Assembly (NCBI GenBank): GCA_031216915.1
Contig: CM062291.1
Coordinates: 36,088,484-36,152,483 of the forward strand
Origin: Pictodentalium vernedei
Taxonomy: Eukaryota > Mollusca > Scaphopoda > Dentaliida > Dentaliidae
Direction: 5' to 3'
DNA: 64,000 nucleotides
In this document: piece by piece, positions 49,901 to 55,900 of the stretch
How positions within the stretch are numbered: the first letter of the stretch is position 1
Layout of the letters: every line of letters starts with the position of its first letter
Translations under genes and position numbers: made by a program
The notes under the pieces: model-generated
Databases searched by the model: none
The model's input: only the letters and a program-made list of their open reading frames with translations
Told to the model about the DNA's origin: nothing

Positions 49901-52900
49901 ATTTGCTCTATATATTGGGACACTCTATAATTTGGGACACACATTTTTTCCAAAAAAATATTTTTTGTTTATGCTCCAGTGTTTGGGACACTCAGGAGAC
50001 TAGTTTCCAGTTGGCCCAGTCACCTGAAAACGGTGCAAAATGCTCAATATTAAAGCTAAGTTTATGTTTAATTTTCCTTTTTACACAATAAAAAATTGAT
50101 AATACATACTGATTTGTGTGATTTTAATTTAAATCTATTCCTAAAGTTTTAATATTTACAGTCCAGACTGACATGAGGAAGACTATTTAATATTACATTG
50201 TGACAGTCTTCAACCCTTTACTGAACGCTAGTGGCAGATGACACTCATAAAAAGAATTCTTGTGTAACTAAAAATTTTCATTTTTTGCTTCCAAAACATA
50301 GCACAATGCACTCTTTCTGATGAGGGGCATAAGCTATGTGTTGGAAGCAAAAAATTAAATCTAAAAAAAAATTGGATGGTGATATTCGTATATAGTGATG
50401 GAAATTGAATCACACACAACTTGATTCAGCATCAAAACAAGACCAGGTTGTGTTTTTTCCCCATTTTCTAAGATGTGGGTCTTCTGTGAAAATATTTATT
50501 TTTAGCTGTCCCAATACATAGAGTAAAGGTAATCAAATTATTTGAGTTCGGCACAATACATGAAATGTAACTTCAATGGAACAATCGTAAGTCAATCAGA
50601 TGATTCTTCATGAAATGCATGAGCAAAAAGACAATGAGTAGTATTACTGCCCTAAAACCCTTTGAAGTTTTTGGAAGTATGTTTTTTATTACGTACCAAT
50701 TCTTGGAAAGTGAAGTTTAATTAGTTTGAAGTCTTGGAATGCTACAACTTATAATTCATGGGTTCGGTACAACTGTGGAGAATCATCTGATACTGTTCAT
50801 ATTTTTGTTCACACATTGTATTATTTGGCCTATTTTAATCCTTTGCAGAAAACACATGACATTAAAATTTGTTATTTCAAGATTTCCCACCAATTCTTAA
50901 AATGGTTTCAACAAAACTCTGAGCCCAATTCCTTTGTTATCTCGTCTTTATGTTCACATTAAGGGTTAACATTGCTCTTTAAATAGCAAAGAATTTTAAT
51001 TTTGTTTTCAGAACATACCTCTTATGGTGACGCTTTCTGAAATTAAGGAGTAGGGGATGCATTGTTGGGGGAGAGCCTGAGAGGGGATGCCATCCACTCA
51101 TTGCAGGGAGTTTACACAGGAAAATTTTTGAAATTTCATACCCAAAACTCTTCAAAAGAAGCAGGCGTTATTGGCTGGGTGAGACTGTGCATATTACACA
51201 TGGCTAAAGTGGGCTGAACCCTTTACCCAATGCAGATGATGTAAAAATTTATTATTTTAAATACTTTTTAAAAATTTTTTTTAACAAAACCATATCATGT
51301 GATCCCCTCATTGGAACAAGCGCGTTGAGCATGTTTCAATGAGGGGGTCACATGATGTGGCTTTGTTGAAATTTTTTATCAACTACTTTTTTCTGCTGCT
51401 CAGTTTGTAAATTATGTGGGCGGTTTTACCCAACGTAACGGCCAAAACTGCCAGCGCTATTCACAAAAATCGTCAATTAATTTTCATTATTTTTGTCTCA
51501 AAAACATAGGTTATGACCCCTCATTGGAACGAGCTCGATGAGCTCGTTCCAATGAGGGGTCATAACCTATGTTTTTGAGACAAAAATGAAAAAAAATAGT
51601 TATTCAAGAATTTTGTTTGCAAGTGTCGTCTGCTTTTCATGTTAGGTAAAGGGTTAATACAGTTAGCTGCACAAGTGAGTGCTCATTGTGTTGGATATAT
51701 GTGTAGATCAAGCCATTCCATGTCCTGAACTTGTTGGGGAGCGGCGACCCCTGCCAGACAAAAATAGAGGAATGGTGTTCCCCACGTTTCCTCAGGAAAG
51801 CACTAGAGCCATCTTAAACTTCATTGGAATGAACTTAAGTAGCTTTTTCCAATGAGAGGTCATAAGGTATGTCTTTGGTTGCAAAAACTGAAAAGGAAAC
51901 TTTCATATATAGTCTTTGGCAGATCAAACTGATTTGTCAAGTAAAAAGTTACTTTTTATAATGTTTTTAAAATCCACTTGTACTGAAAATATACATTTGG
52001 TGGATGGATCAGATTGGATATTTTTTCATGTTTTTGTTTTCACAAGATATTTGTTTCAACATATTCTATATTTCTTTCTGTCAAACAATCCATAATATGC
52101 AGTTCTTAACACATTTGTTGGGGGTGGGGTGCAGTGGCTCAGTTGGTAGAGGTGCAGGCTGCAAGCCAAGAGGTCCTCAGTTTGAATCCCACCTGCAGCA
52201 ACAGCATTGTGTCCTTGGGCAAGACACTTCTCCCCCATTGCCCACGCGGGGGCATGGTGGCATTGTGTACTAAGGTGTACTGCACGTCGATGGTGCACCT
52301 GTCTTCAACCAATGCTAACCCTGCTTGTGTGGAGATAGTATGTTGGGGAGCTGACAGTTGCACGCTGTTGTTCGGTGGTTCTCACCAGGTACTCCGGCTT
52401 CCTCCACCCATACTGTCGAAGTCATGATTAGCCATTGTGCAAAAATATGTAACCTTAAACACCAATAAATAAATAAAATATTTGTTGAAAAAATAATAAA
52501 ATATTAATAAAGTGTTTAAATTAGAACAAATTCAAAATAGTATATGTTTTCATTTTTGGAATTCTCTTTAAAAAACATTTCCACAATCCATTTTAAGTAT
52601 ATCTAGTACAGTAGAATCCTCTTAATTGAATATCCATTTTGCCAGTGAAAATTATTCAATTAACAGGAGTATACAATTAACAGGGATTTGGTCAGTTTCA
52701 TGTGTTCTGGAGGTAAACTGAGCATTTATTCTATTATATCTTGTTTGACACAGCTCACAGAGCTCTGTCAAACAAGATATAATAGAATAAATGCCTGTAT
52801 TGGATGTAGTGAGGCCAAAAAGGTTGATAAATAAGGGGAATTTGGTGCGTGTCACAGTAATTTTTTCGACATATTACAAAAATTTATATACAATTAACCC

Positions 52901-55900
52901 TTTACCCAATGCAGACGATATCAAAATTTACTATTTTAAATAACATTTTTTGAATTTTTTCAAAAAATTTCAACAAAACCATATCATGTGACCCCTCGTT
53001 GGAACGAGCTCATTCCAACGAGGGGTCACATGATATGGTTTTGTTGAAATTTTTTGAAAAATAATATTTTTTCAACTGCTGAATTTGCATATTACGCGGC
53101 GGATGCGGCCGATTCGTTGGGTAAAGGGTTAACAGGAGTTTACTCTACAACCCATATGCAATTAACAGATCAAATTTGTACTGAAGGTATGGTAAATGGT
53201 TTTGTGTTTGAAAATTCTATTCAATTAATAGGGATATACAATTAAGAGATATCCAATTAAGTGGGCTCCACTGTAGTTTCTTGTATCCTGCAGCCTATGT
53301 AAAATATGTAACCCTGTGCATTTTTACTGCCTTAGTCAGTGCAGATTTTCAAGTGGTGTGTGATATGTCAGCCTATCAACTAATCCTGTACCATGTCTAT
53401 GGTTAGTCTGTGAATGTTAGTTTACAACTAACTCTGTGCAATGGACATGGTTAGTCACTCTTCTTTCTGGTCATAAACAAGATATCTGATATGTGACTAA
53501 CTCTGTACATTGAACAGTCTTAGTGAGTGAACATTTTCAAGCAGTGTGCAATATGGCTGTTGCCAATTTTTTGTAACCAGAAAGTGTGACTAACCCTGTG
53601 TAGTACACACATTCTGGCTATAAAATAAATTCATTATTAACTGAGTAACTAACCCTGTGCATTGTACAGCCTTAGTGTAAATCTAATCTATATTAACTAT
53701 TTACCCAACGTAATGGCCAAAACCATCCAGTACTTTTCTCAACAAAAAAAAAAATTCAAATTCAGCTTATGACCCCTCATTGGAATGGATTTTGCAAATT
53801 TCTTTTTAGTGAATTCCAAAAATGAAAACATATTTTATATTCAGTTATTATCAACTTATAAGGCACTACTAGCACATTATAAAGAAATAAAAACTGGATT
53901 AGAAATCCGTCCTATTCATGAGTTTGGGTTGAGGTTTTTGTCACATTATAAAGAATTTGTGTCACCTGTAACACAGTATGGCAAACCTGCCTTTAAAAAA
54001 GTAAACTAGGGCAAAGGGCGCTGATAGCTATTTTTAGCCATTATTGCCTTGCAACCTGGTCTCTCTGCTTCATGCATATTTACATTCCCCGACATTCAAG
54101 GCATTTGTCCATGGCCCCGAATTATACAGTGTTGACTGCTGTTAGTTATTATTAAATTGACCTAACTTTAGTCCATTTTTTATGGTCAGTTGTGGATGGG
54201 TCTTGATAATAATAATAACAACATGACTTTCATGGGTGTAATGCTCAATTATCAGACCCGCATAAGGGATTAGCAGCCCTACAGCTATTAGTGGAAATTA
54301 TGGAGCATAATGCCCTCAAAAATCACATTATTGTATAATTAACTGGTTGGGTGCTGGAAGTCCGTTTTTGAGCTTTATCCTGAAGTGTGGGTATCACAGC
54401 TTCAAGGCTTCATTTTCTGTGGATGTGCTTCAGTTAACTGGTAGAGTGCTGAATTATTTTTGGTCATCAAAATTTGTTCACATATGTTTGCCTTGTTACA
54501 ATTTATGGGAGAGTGCCAATAGGCACTCTCCCATAAATTGTAACAAGGCAAATACTAACAGACTAAATAATTTCACTTGAAAGGTGGTATGAACAACATC
54601 CACAAAATATGAAGCCTTTAAGTGCTGGTACTGACACTTCAGAGTAAAGCCCAAATATGGGCTTCCAGCTCTCTACCAGTTAAATTTTGCTGTTATATTA
54701 TATAGTCTGGGTGGATGTGCCATAAATTGTAACAAGGCAATAACATGTGAACAAAATTTTGACAACCAAAAAAACTTAGCACTCTACCAGTTAATAGCTT
54801 GTGTTAAATGTTCGTGTTTTGTTGATGAAAACCTGATGAATTAAACTACTAGATTTATTTTTGTGGAATAATTTTTTTATTTAGCTGAGTCAAGAACCAT
54901 GCTTTGTTCCTGGTGTTTGGGGACCCTACTACTCAGCAATCATACCAGATATCTGGAACAATGAAGGTGGACAGAGTGCGTCAGGGAAATTGGTAAGTGT
55001 GTCTACTTGTATAAATAGAGGATCCAGGCCTGAAAATAAGCCGTCTGACATTTACAGAATGAGGTCCCCAGAGGGTGAATTTGATGATGCTATCCCATAC
55101 AGTGGACCAATTTATCCTCTGGGTGCCTCTTTCTGTTTAGTTTTGAGACCCTGATTCAGATTGAGGTTCACAGAGGGTAAATTTAGTGATGCTACCCTGC
55201 TGTACAGGGTAGCATCACTAAATTCACCCCATGGGGACCTCATTTAGCACATGACAGTCTGCTTATTTTCTGGCTTGAGAAGATCTATGATGAGTCATGA
55301 TTTCATATAAAAATTTTATACCACGTTCAGTAAAATAGATCTGAGCTGAGGTTTACCAAGGTTCAGGTCAATTTTAGTGAACAAAGTTCAGAAATTTAAT
55401 GTCGATGTGATGAATTTGAGATTCTTTTTATCATATAATATGTAATTTAAACTTTTAGCTAACATAATGACCCCCTCATTTGAACAAGCTCCTTGAGCCT
55501 GCTCCAATGTGGGATTATAGGCTATGTTTTTGAGACAAAAAATTAAAAATATTTAGTTATTCAGGAAATGTTTTCTGCAAACGTTTCCAGGCTATTAAGT
55601 TTAAACTGTATTTATTTCCTAAGTGTGAAAGTACAATTTATACAATACAATGGAAGCATACAACTAATAAGGAAATGGATTCAGCAGCAAGCTATAAGCT
55701 TATACTCGGCTGTTTCCAGTTAGACATTTAGCATTCCAGGCTATTTGCATCATCAGGTAGACAGTTAATGAAAAATAAGGCAAGATTATTCATTTATTTA
55801 ATTTTTAATTAATTAATTAATTTATTTATTGGGGTTAATGACACTTTCAACAGCCAAGGTCACCTCATGTCAGACAGTTTTACAGATAGAGGAAGCCGGA

